From contig JAKONL010000607.1 in NCBI GenBank assembly GCA_022701965.1, forward strand, positions 1 to 9,143: a stretch of 9,143 nucleotides of DNA, written 5' to 3'. The stretch is from Burkholderiaceae bacterium (GTDB lineage: Bacteria > Pseudomonadota > Gammaproteobacteria > Burkholderiales > Burkholderiaceae). The notes beneath the pieces were generated by a model, which worked only from the letters and a program-made list of their open reading frames with translations, searched no databases and was not told the DNA's origin. Of this stretch, positions 1 to 9,089 are shown piece after piece. The first letter of the stretch is position 1. The number at the start of each line of letters is the position of its first letter. Position numbers and translations under genes: made by a program.

Positions 1-4
1 CCCC

Positions 5-946
5 ATGAACACCACTCCCGTCATCGCCATCCACGGAGGCGCCGGCACCATCGCCTCGGTCGCGTCCGATTCCGCCGCCGCGCAGCCCTACCGCGATGCG
101 CTGCACGCGGTCGTCTCGGCCGCGCAGGCCGCGCTGCTGCGCGGTGCGAGCGCGCTCGACGCGGTCTGCCTCGCGGTCGAGCTGCTGGAGGACTGCCCGC
201 TCTTCAACGCCGGCCACGGGGCGGTGTTCACGCACGACGAGACGCACGAGCTCGATGCCGCCGTGATGAACGGCGCCGACCTGCGCGCCGGCGCCGTCGC
301 CGGCGTGAGCCGCATCCGCCGCCCGGTGCGCGCGGCGCGCGCGGTGATGGCCGACGGCGCGCACGTGCTGCTCGCCGGCGCGGGCGCCGAAACCTTCGCG
401 CGCGCGCACGGCCTGGAGATGGTCGATCCGGCGTACTTCTCCACCGAGGCGCGGCGCCAGCAGCTCCAGCTCGCCCGCGTCGCCGACCGCGTCTCGCTCG
501 ACCACGACGGCGCGCCGCTGGTCGAGGGCAGCAAGTTCGGCACCGTCGGCGCGGTCGCGCTCGACATGCAGGGCCATCTCGCCGCGGCCACCTCGACCGG
601 CGGCATGACCAACAAGCGCGCCGGGCGCATCGGCGATTCGCCGCTGATCGGCGCGGGCACCTATGCCGACGACCGCAGCGCGGCCGTGTCGTGCACCGGC
701 AGCGGCGAGATGTTCATCCGCGCCGTCGCGGCCTACGACGTCTGCGCGCGCATGCGCTATGCCGACGAGTCGCTGGAGGAGGCCACGAACGCGGTCGTCA
801 TGCGCACGCTGCCGGCCATCGACGGTCGCGGCGGGCTGATCGCGGTCGACCGGCTGGGCAACGTCTGCCTGCCGTTCAACACCGAGGGCATGTACCGCGC
901 CCATGCCCGCGGCGACCAGACGCCGCACACCGCCATCCACCGCTGA
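5..946 (+). CDS. iaaA: Isoaspartyl peptidase / L-asparaginase, Ntn-hydrolase (family T2)
   Basis: This cytoplasmic enzyme removes N-terminal isoaspartyl (beta-aspartyl) residues from small peptides and also has L-asparaginase activity. The precursor self-cleaves to alpha and beta chains, and the new N-terminal Thr is the nucleophile. The 313-residue length is typical of the family. The N-terminus carries AIHGGAG (8-14). The cleavage site is Gly179/Thr180 within [10 protein letters not shown], followed by [12 protein letters not shown] (193-204). Substrate-binding residues known from E. coli IaaA (Arg207, Asp210, Thr230, Gly231) have counterparts at Arg208, Asp211, Thr231 and Gly232. There is no signal peptide. 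The ATG lies only four bases into the window, so its ribosome site and the operon promoter are not visible, but the N-terminus aligns with the family start. It heads the operon, 28 bases before gsiA, as in E. coli iaaA-gsiABCD. The link between beta-aspartyl cleavage and glutathione use is not obvious. Confidence 0.95.
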   Translation: MNTTPVIAIHGGAGTIASVASDSAAAQPYRDALHAVVSAAQAALLRGASALDAVCLAVELLEDCPLFNAGHGAVFTHDETHELDAAVMNGADLRAGAVAGVSRIRRPVRAARAVMADGAHVLLAGAGAETFARAHGLEMVDPAYFSTEARRQQLQLARVADRVSLDHDGAPLVEGSKFGTVGAVALDMQGHLAAATSTGGMTNKRAGRIGDSPLIGAGTYADDRSAAVSCTGSGEMFIRAVAAYDVCARMRYADESLEEATNAVVMRTLPAIDGRGGLIAVDRLGNVCLPFNTEGMYRAHARGDQTPHTAIHR

Positions 947-974
947 TCCGACCCGACGAAACCGCACGCTCCTC

Positions 975-2879
<1,905 letters not shown>

Positions 2880-2901
2880 ATCCATGAGTTCAATTTTTCA
2901 C

Positions 2902-2906
2902 AGGAG
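2902..2906 (+). promoter_or_regulatory. Strong Shine-Dalgarno of gsiB
   Basis: AGGAG lies seven bases before the ATG at 2914, in a 34-base gap that also holds a small T-rich stretch (2893-2898). It decides the start: an in-frame ATG at 2884 has no such site and would add ten residues ahead of the signal peptide. It is the clearest ribosome site in the operon, fitting a need for excess binding protein over permease and ATPase. Confidence 0.8.
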
Positions 2907-2913
2907 TCCTTGC

Positions 2914-4452
2914 ATGTTCAACAAACGTCTCTCCCACCTCGCCGCCGCCCTGGCGCTGGCCGGCGTGGCGCTGTCCGCCCACGCCGCCAAGGACGTGGTC
3001 GTCGCGGTGCAGTCCAACTTCACCACCACCGATCCGTACGACGCCAACGACACGCTGTCGCAGGCCGTCGCCAAGTCGTTCTACCAGGGCCTCTACGGCT
3101 TCGACAAGGACATGAAGATGGTGCCGGTGCTGGCGACCGGCCACACGGTCAGCCCGGACGGCCTGGTCTACACCGTCAAGCTGCGCAGCGGCATCAAGTT
3201 CCACGACGGCACCGACTTCAACGCCGAGTCCGTCAAGGCCACCTTCGACCGCGTGACCAACCCCGACAACAAGCTCAAGCGCTACAACCTCTACAAGAAC
3301 ATCGCCAAGACCGAAGCGGTCGATGCGACCACGGTCAAGTTCACGCTCACCGAGCCGTTCTCGCCGTTCATCAACACGCTCGCGCATCCGTCGGGCGTGA
3401 TCATCTCGCCGGCCGCGCTCGCCAAGTACGGCAGCAAGGGCATCGCGCAGAACCCGGTCGGTACCGGCCCGTTCAGGTTCGTCGAGTGGAAGGCCACCGA
3501 CTACCTGAAGGTCGCGAAGTTCGACGGCTACTGGAAGAAGGGCTATCCGAAGGTCGACACCATCACCTTCCGCCCGGTCGTGGACAACAACACCCGCGCG
3601 GCCATGATGCAGACCAACGAGGCGCATTTCGCCTTCCCGATGCCCCCCGAATCGGCACCGACGCTGCGCGCCAAGCCCAGCCTCGAAGTGACGGCCGCGC
3701 CCTCGATCATCCAGCGCTACATCTCGTTCAACACGCAGCAGAAGCCCTTCGACAACCCGAAGGTGCGCGAGGCCATCAACTACGCGATCAACAAGGACGC
3801 GCTGACCAAGGTCGCGTTCTCCGGCTTCGCGATTCCCGCCGAAGGCGTGCTGCCCAAGGGCGTCGACGGCGCCATCAAGACCGGCCCGTGGCCCTACGAC
3901 CCGGCCAAGGCCAAGGCGCTGCTGGCCGAGGCCGGCTACCCGAACGGTTTCGAGAGCACGCTGTGGTCGGCCTACAACCACACGACCGCGCAGAAGGTGA
4001 TCCAGTTCGTGCAGCAGCAGCTCGCGCAGGTCGGCATCAAGGTGCAGGTCCAGGCGCTGGAAGCCGGCCAGCGCGTCGAGCGCGTCGAGAGCGCGCAGGA
4101 CGCCGCCACCGCGCCGGTGCGCATGTACTACGTGGGCTGGTCGTCGTCGACCGGCGAGGCCGACTGGGCGCTGCGTCCGCTGCTGTCGTCCGAGTCGTTC
4201 CCGCCGAAGCTCTTCAACACGGCCTACTACAAGAACGCCGAGGTCGACGCCGGCATCAAGAAGGCGCTGGTCACCACCGACGCCGCGGCCAAGGCCAAGA
4301 TCTACGCCGACGTGCAGCAGCGCATCTGGAAGGACGCGCCCTGGGCCTTCCTGGTGACCGAGCAGCTGCTGTCGGTGCGCGCGCGCAACCTGAGCGGCTT
4401 CTACGTGATCCCGGACGGCAGCTTCAACTACGACGAAGTCGAACTCAAGTGA
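2914..4452 (+). CDS. gsiB: Glutathione-binding periplasmic protein GsiB
   Basis: This is the solute-binding protein (SBP family 5) that captures glutathione in the periplasm and delivers it to GsiCD. The 512-residue length equals that of E. coli GsiB. A Sec signal peptide is clear: KR at 4-5, an Ala/Leu-rich core at 9-20, and a likely cut after AHA (22-24). There is no lipobox Cys. The mature start [19 protein letters not shown] (25-43) and the blocks [18 protein letters not shown] (43-60), [13 protein letters not shown] (123-135), NPVGTGPF (180-187), DNNTRAAM (224-231), QRYISFN (267-273), [11 protein letters not shown] (277-287) and [12 protein letters not shown] (409-420) closely resemble E. 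coli GsiB as I recall it, which sets it apart from generic dipeptide or oligopeptide binding proteins. It lies between gsiA and gsiC, 16 bases before the latter. Ligand preference could still be broader than glutathione. Confidence 0.95.
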   Translation: MFNKRLSHLAAALALAGVALSAHAAKDVVVAVQSNFTTTDPYDANDTLSQAVAKSFYQGLYGFDKDMKMVPVLATGHTVSPDGLVYTVKLRSGIKFHDGTDFNAESVKATFDRVTNPDNKLKRYNLYKNIAKTEAVDATTVKFTLTEPFSPFINTLAHPSGVIISPAALAKYGSKGIAQNPVGTGPFRFVEWKATDYLKVAKFDGYWKKGYPKVDTITFRPVVDNNTRAAMMQTNEAHFAFPMPPESAPTLRAKPSLEVTAAPSIIQRYISFNTQQKPFDNPKVREAINYAINKDALTKVAFSGFAIPAEGVLPKGVDGAIKTGPWPYDPAKAKALLAEAGYPNGFESTLWSAYNHTTAQKVIQFVQQQLAQVGIKVQVQALEAGQRVERVESAQDAATAPVRMYYVGWSSSTGEADWALRPLLSSESFPPKLFNTAYYKNAEVDAGIKKALVTTDAAAKAKIYADVQQRIWKDAPWAFLVTEQLLSVRARNLSGFYVIPDGSFNYDEVELK

Positions 4453-4468
4453 TCGGTCCGTCGAGCCC

Positions 4469-5389
4469 ATGACGCACTACATCCTCAAGCGGCTGCTCGG
4501 CCTGCTGCCGACGCTGCTGATCGTCGCGGTGCTGGTGTTCCTGTTCGTGCACATGCTGCCCGGCGATCCGGCGCGGCTGGCCGCGGGCGTGGACGCCGGC
4601 CCCGAGACGGTGGCGCTGGTGCGCCAGGAGCTCGGGCTCGACAAGCCGTTGCCCCAGCAGTTCCTGAACTTCTTCGGCAACCTGCTGCAGGGCGACTTCG
4701 GCACCTCGCTGCGCTCCAAGCGCGCGGTGTCCACCGAGATCGCCGAGCGCTTCATGCCCACGCTGCTGCTCACGCTCGCCAGCATGGTCTGGGCGACCTT
4801 CTTCGGCATGGTGATCGGCATCGTCTCTGCGGTCTACCGCAACCGCTGGCCCGACCGGCTCGGCATGACGCTGGCCGTCTCGGGCATCTCGTTCCCGGCG
4901 TTCGCGCTGGGCATGCTGCTGATGCAGGTCTTCTCGGTGCAGCTCGGCTGGCTGCCCACCGTCGGCGCCGACACCTGGCGCCACTACGTCCTGCCCTCGC
5001 TCACGCTGGGCGCGGCGGTCGCCGCCGTGATGGCGCGCTTCACGCGGGCCTCGTTCATCGAGGTCATCCAGGAAGACTTCGTGCGCACCGCGCGCGCCAA
5101 GGGCGTGCCCGAGAAGCTCGTGGTGCTCAAGCACTGTCTGCGCAACGCGCTGATCCCGGTCGTCACCATGATGGGCCTGCAGTTCGGCTTCCTGCTCGGC
5201 GGCTCGATCGTGGTGGAAGCCGTCTTCAACTGGCCGGGGCTCGGCCGGCTCCTGGTCGACGCGATCGAGATGCGCGACTACCCCATCATCCAGACGCTCG
5301 TGCTGCTGTTTTCGCTCGAGTTCATCCTGATCAATCTGGCGGTCGACGTCCTGTATGGCTTCATCAATCCAACCATCCGATACAAGTAG
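4469..5389 (+). CDS. gsiC: Glutathione transport system permease GsiC
   Basis: This is one of the two inner-membrane permease subunits of the importer (binding-protein-dependent transport family, DppB/OppB branch). At 306 residues it matches the length of E. coli GsiC. A first membrane helix spans about 9-29 ([20 protein letters not shown]) and is followed by the DppB-type HMLPGDPAR (28-36). Later hydrophobic segments lie at about 98-121, 134-158, 173-188, 228-250 and 275-297. The cytoplasmic EAA coupling loop is at about 202-230, with the conserved Gly at 212 in RTARAKG. Runs such as [14 protein letters not shown] (138-151), [21 protein letters not shown] (176-196) and [12 protein letters not shown] (253-264) are GsiC-like. 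The ATG follows the gsiB stop by 16 bases with only a weak GAG nearby, so coupled translation is likely. Its 3' end overlaps gsiD by 35 bases. Confidence 0.96.
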   Translation: MTHYILKRLLGLLPTLLIVAVLVFLFVHMLPGDPARLAAGVDAGPETVALVRQELGLDKPLPQQFLNFFGNLLQGDFGTSLRSKRAVSTEIAERFMPTLLLTLASMVWATFFGMVIGIVSAVYRNRWPDRLGMTLAVSGISFPAFALGMLLMQVFSVQLGWLPTVGADTWRHYVLPSLTLGAAVAAVMARFTRASFIEVIQEDFVRTARAKGVPEKLVVLKHCLRNALIPVVTMMGLQFGFLLGGSIVVEAVFNWPGLGRLLVDAIEMRDYPIIQTLVLLFSLEFILINLAVDVLYGFINPTIRYK

Positions 5390-6242
5390 CGCGGTCCGCA
5401 CGCCGTGGCGCGAGTTCTGGCGCAAGTTCCGGATGCAGCACGTGGGCTTCGCGGCGCTGGTCTTCGTGGTCCTGCTGGTGCTGGTCGCGGTGCTGGCGCC
5501 GTGGATCGTGCCCTACGACGCCGAGAATTTCTTCGACTACGACCGCATCAACCAGGGCCCCTCGCTCGTGCACTGGTTCGGCGTCGACGCGCTCGGACGC
5601 GACATCTTCAGCCGCATCCTGATGGGCACGCGCATCTCGCTGGCGGCGGGCTTCCTGTCGGTGGTGGTGGGCGCGATCGTCGGCACCGCCTTCGGGCTGC
5701 TCGCCGGCTACTACGGCGGCTGGTGGGACCGCATCGTGATGCGGATCTCCGACGTGCTGTTCGCGTTCCCGGGCGTGCTGCTGGCGCTCGGCGTGGTGGC
5801 GATCCTGGGCAGCGGGATGATCAACGTGATCATCGCGGTGTCGGTCTTCAGCGTGCCGGCATTCGCGCGGCTGGTGCGCGGCAACACGCTGGTGCTTAAG
5901 AACCTGACCTACATCGAGGCCACGCAGAGCATCGGCGCGAGCGACCGCACGATACTGCTGCGCCACATCCTGCCGGGCACGATCTCGGCGATCGTCGTGT
6001 ACTTCACGATGCGGCTCGGGACCTCGATCATCACGGCCGCGAGCCTGTCGTTCCTCGGCCTCGGCGCGCAGCCACCGACGCCCGAATGGGGCGCGATGCT
6101 CAACGAGGCGCGTGCCGACATGGTGAACGCGCCGCACATCGCGCTGTTCCCGTCGCTCGCGATCTTCTTCACCGTGCTGGCCTTCAACCTGCTGGGCGAC
6201 GGCCTGCGCGACGCGCTCGATCCGAAGATCGACAGGCTGTAG
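5355..6242 (+). CDS. gsiD: Glutathione transport system permease GsiD
   Basis: This is the second inner-membrane permease subunit (DppC/OppC branch), partner of GsiC. It has 295 residues; E. coli GsiD has 303. A variable N-terminus leads into [12 protein letters not shown] (15-26), the usual amphipathic entry of DppC-type permeases, then a helix at about 32-53. The periplasmic motif [11 protein letters not shown] (53-63) and [15 protein letters not shown] (73-87) are family hallmarks. Further hydrophobic stretches lie at about 94-119, 136-170, 207-235 and 264-281. The EAA loop is at about 187-208, with conserved Gly194 and Leu-Pro at 206-207. The start is inside gsiC and no better in-frame start exists before residue 27, which would delete the conserved entry helix. 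No Shine-Dalgarno is visible before 5355, so ribosomes probably re-initiate after or during gsiC translation. The stop is two bases before the next ATG. Confidence 0.95.
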   Translation: MASSIQPSDTSSAVRTPWREFWRKFRMQHVGFAALVFVVLLVLVAVLAPWIVPYDAENFFDYDRINQGPSLVHWFGVDALGRDIFSRILMGTRISLAAGFLSVVVGAIVGTAFGLLAGYYGGWWDRIVMRISDVLFAFPGVLLALGVVAILGSGMINVIIAVSVFSVPAFARLVRGNTLVLKNLTYIEATQSIGASDRTILLRHILPGTISAIVVYFTMRLGTSIITAASLSFLGLGAQPPTPEWGAMLNEARADMVNAPHIALFPSLAIFFTVLAFNLLGDGLRDALDPKIDRL

Positions 6243-6244
6243 CC

Positions 6245-7279
6245 ATGGCTGCCGAGGTCCCGCGCATCGGCCGCCTGCCATCGGGCCCGCGCGATGCGAT
6301 CACCGACGTGGCCGGCGTCACCGTCGGACACCGCACGCGCGACGAAGGCCCGGGCAGCGGCATCCACACCGGCGTGACGGTCGTGCGGCCGCACCGCGGC
6401 GATCCCTTCATGCAGCGCGTGCCGGCCGGCGTCGCGGTGCTCAACGGCTTCGGCAAGAGCGTCGGGCTGCTGCAGGTCGAGGAGCTCGGCGTGCTGGAGA
6501 CGCCGATCGCGCTGACCAACACTTTCTGCGTGCCGGCGGTGGCCGCGGCGCAGATCCGCCAGTGCGTCGAGGCGAACCCCGGATGCGGGCGCGACCTGCC
6601 CACCGTCAACCCGCTGGTCTTCGAGTGCAACGACGGCTTCCTCAACGACATCCAGCGCATGGCCGTGACCGAGGCCGACTATCTGCAGGCGTGGCGCTCG
6701 GCCGGAGTCGAAGTGGCGCAGGGCGCGGTCGGCGCGGGACGCGGCATGTCGTGCTTCGCGCTCAAGGGCGGCATCGGGACGGCATCGCGCCGCGCGGCGG
6801 CGGGCGATGCGACCTTCACCGTCGGCGTGCTGGTGCTGGCGAACTTCGGCGTGGCGGCCGATCTCGTCGTCGCCGGCGATGCCGTGGGCGAGCGGATCGC
6901 GGCGCACGGAACGCCCGGCCCCGAGAAGGGCTCGATCATCCTCCTCGTCGCCACCGACGCGCCGCTCGACGCGCGCCAGCTGCGCCGGCTGGCCCTGCGC
7001 GCGGGCGCCGGGCTCGCGCGCACCGGCTCGGTCTTCGGCCACGGCAGCGGCGACATCGCGCTGGCATTCTCGACCGCGTACACGCTGCCGCAGCGCGCCG
7101 ACCTGCCCATGCCCGCCGTCGCGCTGCTGCACGACGCGCTGCTCGACGGCCTGTTCCACGCGACGGCCGACGGCACCGAGCAGGCCATCCTGCATGCGCT
7201 GTGGCATGCCCAATCCTTCATCGGCCGCGACGGCCACGTGCGCCCGACGCTGACCGAACTTCTTTCGAAAGCCTCATGA
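6245..7279 (+). CDS. P1 family peptidase (S58, DmpA/BapA-type self-cleaving aminopeptidase)
   Basis: Family members are aminopeptidases that self-process to alpha and beta chains, with a beta-chain N-terminal Ser as nucleophile. Characterised ones (DmpA, BapA) release D-amino acids, beta-amino acids or L-residues. The protein has 344 residues. Hallmarks are LETPIALTNTF (84-94), ECNDGFLNDIQ (127-137), CFALKGGIGTASR (170-182), VGVLVLANFG (193-202) and the junction Gly229/Ser230 before IILLVATDAP (231-240). The distance from Ser230 to Ser268 in GHGSGD (265-270) is 38 residues, equal to that between BapA catalytic Ser250 and Ser288 as I recall them; Asp270 sits where BapA has Glu290. Predicted chains are about 229 and 115 residues. 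There is no signal peptide, so it should be cytoplasmic and act on imported peptides. The ATG at 6245 is two bases after gsiD; upstream in-frame starts lie inside gsiD. Substrate is unknown. Confidence 0.9.
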   Translation: MAAEVPRIGRLPSGPRDAITDVAGVTVGHRTRDEGPGSGIHTGVTVVRPHRGDPFMQRVPAGVAVLNGFGKSVGLLQVEELGVLETPIALTNTFCVPAVAAAQIRQCVEANPGCGRDLPTVNPLVFECNDGFLNDIQRMAVTEADYLQAWRSAGVEVAQGAVGAGRGMSCFALKGGIGTASRRAAAGDATFTVGVLVLANFGVAADLVVAGDAVGERIAAHGTPGPEKGSIILLVATDAPLDARQLRRLALRAGAGLARTGSVFGHGSGDIALAFSTAYTLPQRADLPMPAVALLHDALLDGLFHATADGTEQAILHALWHAQSFIGRDGHVRPTLTELLSKAS

Positions 7280-8094
7280 AAATCCTGATCTCCGTCGACA
7301 TCGAAGGCGTGGCCGGCGTCTTTCATCCGCAGCAGGTGCGCGCGGGGAACCCCGAGTACGAGCGTGCCCGCCGCTGGATGACCGACGAAGCCAACGCCGC
7401 GATCGCCGGCGCCTTCGACGGCGGCGCGACCGAGGTCTGGGTCAACGACTCGCACGGCGACTTCCGCAACATGCCGGCCGACCTGCTCGACCCGCGCGCG
7501 CAGGCGATCCAGGGCAAGCCGCGCTACCTGAGCATGGTCTCGGGCGTGGAGTCCGGCATCGACGGCGTCTGCATGGTCGGCTACCACTGCCGCGCGCAGG
7601 GGCCGGGCATCCTCGCGCACACCATCAACAGCTTCGCCTTCGCCGCCATCGAGTTCGACGGCCGGCCGATGAGCGAGGCCGGCATCTACGGCGCACTGGC
7701 CGGCGAGTACGGCGCGCCGGTCGTGATGGCCAGCGGCGACGACCTCTTCATCGCCGAGAACCGGCCGCTGTTCCCGCACGCGACCTTCGTGCAGACCAAG
7801 CGCGCGACCGGCCAGAACAGCGGCGTCTCGCTGTCGCCGGCGCAGTCGTGCGCGGCGATCCGCGCGGGCGTGGCGGACGCGCTCGGACGCCTTGGCGACG
7901 CGCGGCCGCTGGAGTGGCCGACGCCGATCGCCGTCACGTTGCGCACGCAGACGCCGGCCCTGGCGGACCTGTTCTGCCAGTGGCCCGCGTTCGAGCGCGT
8001 CGATCCGGTGGCGCTGCGCTTCGCGGCGCCGTCGGTGGAGGCGGCGGTGCGGATGCTCAACTGCTGCTCGGCGATGTCGGCGATGCTGCGCTGA
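7276..8094 (+). CDS. M55 family zinc metallopeptidase (DppA-like D-aminopeptidase)
   Basis: This is a cytoplasmic zinc aminopeptidase of family M55, typified by B. subtilis DppA, a decameric D-aminopeptidase encoded with a dipeptide transporter. It has 272 residues. The metal ligands of DppA (Asp8, Glu10, His60, His104, Glu133) are matched by Asp8 and Glu10 in SVDIEG, His60 in VNDSHGD, His104 in VGYHCRA and Glu134 in MSEAG; the putative catalytic His115 is in GILAHT at the same number. EYERARRWMTDEAN (27-40) and ASGDD (152-156) also fit. Everything needed for catalysis appears intact. The start codon overlaps the previous stop in ATGA (7276-7279), implying translational coupling. It is the last gene of the operon. 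I leave the symbol blank because dppA names an unrelated binding protein in enterobacteria. D-peptide specificity is a family inference. Confidence 0.92.
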   Translation: MKILISVDIEGVAGVFHPQQVRAGNPEYERARRWMTDEANAAIAGAFDGGATEVWVNDSHGDFRNMPADLLDPRAQAIQGKPRYLSMVSGVESGIDGVCMVGYHCRAQGPGILAHTINSFAFAAIEFDGRPMSEAGIYGALAGEYGAPVVMASGDDLFIAENRPLFPHATFVQTKRATGQNSGVSLSPAQSCAAIRAGVADALGRLGDARPLEWPTPIAVTLRTQTPALADLFCQWPAFERVDPVALRFAAPSVEAAVRMLNCCSAMSAMLR

Positions 8095-8097
8095 GCT

Positions 8098-8140
8098 CCG
8101 GCGGTTCGCGCGCTCATGTCCGCGCGCTCACTCCCGCCGG
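8098..8140. terminator. Possible bidirectional terminator (two-part inverted repeat) between convergent genes
   Basis: CCGGCGG (8098-8104) pairs perfectly with CCGCCGG (8134-8140). Inside it CGCGCG (8107-8112) pairs with CGCGCG (8121-8126) around an eight-base loop. The two stems are separated by TT on the left and seven bases on the right. The structure lies just after the stop at 8094 and overlaps the last bases of the convergent gene. No T tract follows on either strand, so it is not a canonical intrinsic terminator. GC-rich DNA throws up such repeats by chance. Confidence 0.35.
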
Positions 8141-9063
8141 TAGAGCCGGCCCAGCACCGTCGCGAGACTCATCGACAGCCGCCGGCGGGCGAGTTTCAGC
8201 GCCGGGAACGGCACCAGCGGCCCGGCGGCGAAGTGGTAGTACCAGGCGCTCGCCACGGTCGGCGGCGTGCCGCGCAGGGCGCTGCGCAGATGCCGGCCCT
8301 GCCATGGCTTGGCCGCGCCCACGGCATGCGAGAGGTGATGCCCGCCGGGGATGAAGTCCATCGCCTCCGGGCCGTGCGTGTCCAGCCGCGTCCTGCCCAG
8401 CGTCAGCGCGAAATTGAGCGCGTCCTCGTCGGTCGAATGGAACAGGTGCTCCGGTCCGCCGGCCTTGCGCTGGCGTGGCTCGGCGCCGGTCTCGGCGACG
8501 ACGCGTTCGCAGATGCGCTGCCAGGCGCGGATGTCGTCGAGCCGCGCGCGCGGCACGGCGACGAAGCCGCTGTTGTAGTAGTGGGCCAGCGTGCGGCGCT
8601 GCGTCTCGCCGTGCGCCGCGAAGAAGGCCTGCCAGCGCTGGCGCCGCGCGCGGAACGACGGCAGCGAGGCCTGCACGTCCTCCACCAGCGCGATGCCGTC
8701 GGCGGTGAACCAGCCTTCGACGGCGGCCCATGCGCACTTCACCACCAGGTCCGGGTCGAGGTAGGCGACCGCATCGGCCTGCGGGTCGTGCGTCTCGAAG
8801 ATCTCGCGCACGAAGTTCGGCTTGTAGTAGTTGAGGCTGAAGGGCGGGTCGAGCGCCACCATGCGCATCGCCAGCACCGGCGTGACCGTGAGCCGGTCGC
8901 GCGCCCGGTCGAACTTCGGGTGGTCGACGATCCAGCCCGGCAGCGGCCCGCGGTGCCCGACCCAGACCGTGCCCTCGTAGCCCGCCGCGACCAGCGAATT
9001 CACGAGCGCGGCCACGCCGTAGTGGTAGTGGCCTTCGCAGAGGGTGCAGAGCGCGATCTTCAT
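8128..9063 (-). CDS. GT8-like glycosyltransferase (GT-A fold), function unknown
   Basis: This 311-residue protein looks like a GT-A-fold sugar transferase of the GT8 type. An N-terminal Rossmann-like strand KIALCTLCEGHY (2-13) precedes ALVNSLVAAGYEG (19-31). The metal- and nucleotide-sugar-binding DxD is in YLDPDLVV (101-108). NSGFVAVPR (164-172) matches the GT8 NSG block, TDEDALNFAL (211-220) the D-x-x-x-x-N acceptor block, and HAVGAAKPW (246-254) the closing H-x-G-x-KPW block. There is no signal peptide or membrane helix. The C-terminal stretch 288-311 is strongly basic and may touch membrane or nucleic acid. The ATG at 9063 is preferred to a TTG at 9078 because GGAAAG lies seven bases upstream. 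It follows the presumed argC by 26 bases and converges on the peptidase operon. Donor and acceptor cannot be told; no polysaccharide genes are visible nearby. Confidence 0.75.
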   Translation of the reverse strand: MKIALCTLCEGHYHYGVAALVNSLVAAGYEGTVWVGHRGPLPGWIVDHPKFDRARDRLTVTPVLAMRMVALDPPFSLNYYKPNFVREIFETHDPQADAVAYLDPDLVVKCAWAAVEGWFTADGIALVEDVQASLPSFRARRQRWQAFFAAHGETQRRTLAHYYNSGFVAVPRARLDDIRAWQRICERVVAETGAEPRQRKAGGPEHLFHSTDEDALNFALTLGRTRLDTHGPEAMDFIPGGHHLSHAVGAAKPWQGRHLRSALRGTPPTVASAWYYHFAAGPLVPFPALKLARRRLSMSLATVLGRLYRRE

Positions 9064-9070
9064 CGCGCGG

Positions 9071-9076
9071 CTTTCC
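9071..9076 (-). promoter_or_regulatory. Shine-Dalgarno of the glycosyltransferase gene
   Basis: On the minus strand GGAAAG sits seven bases before the ATG at 9063. It supports that start over the TTG at 9078, which lies just ahead of this site. Confidence 0.6.
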
Positions 9077-9089
9077 AACGGCGGCGAAT

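Noticed and set aside
501..512. Nothing unusual confirmed for the Ser after Asp-Glu in the second Walker B of GsiA (protein positions 501-512, within gsiA)
   Set aside because: The residue after the catalytic Glu varies in this half of GsiA-type proteins (E. coli has Ala as I recall), and the catalytic Glu itself is present.
903..974. N-terminal extension of GsiA from the ATG at 903
   Set aside because: It would overlap iaaA by 44 bases and add an Arg/Pro/Thr-rich leader not found in the family. The 634-residue form from 975 fits GsiA length.
2884..2913. Alternative gsiB start at 2884
   Set aside because: It lacks a ribosome site and would place ten extra residues before a well-formed signal peptide, while the ATG at 2914 has AGGAG at good spacing.
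2890..4470. A 526-codon minus-strand frame opposite gsiB
   Set aside because: It has low-complexity Arg/Val/Gly/Asp composition, no recognisable motif and lies opposite an unambiguous gene.
6086..6244. Upstream extension of the P1 peptidase into gsiD
   Set aside because: The added residues are the out-of-frame reading of gsiD. The ATG at 6245 gives the family-like N-terminus.
5909..7237. A 442-codon minus-strand frame opposite gsiD and the P1 peptidase
   Set aside because: It spans two real genes antisense, has biased composition and shows no family signature.
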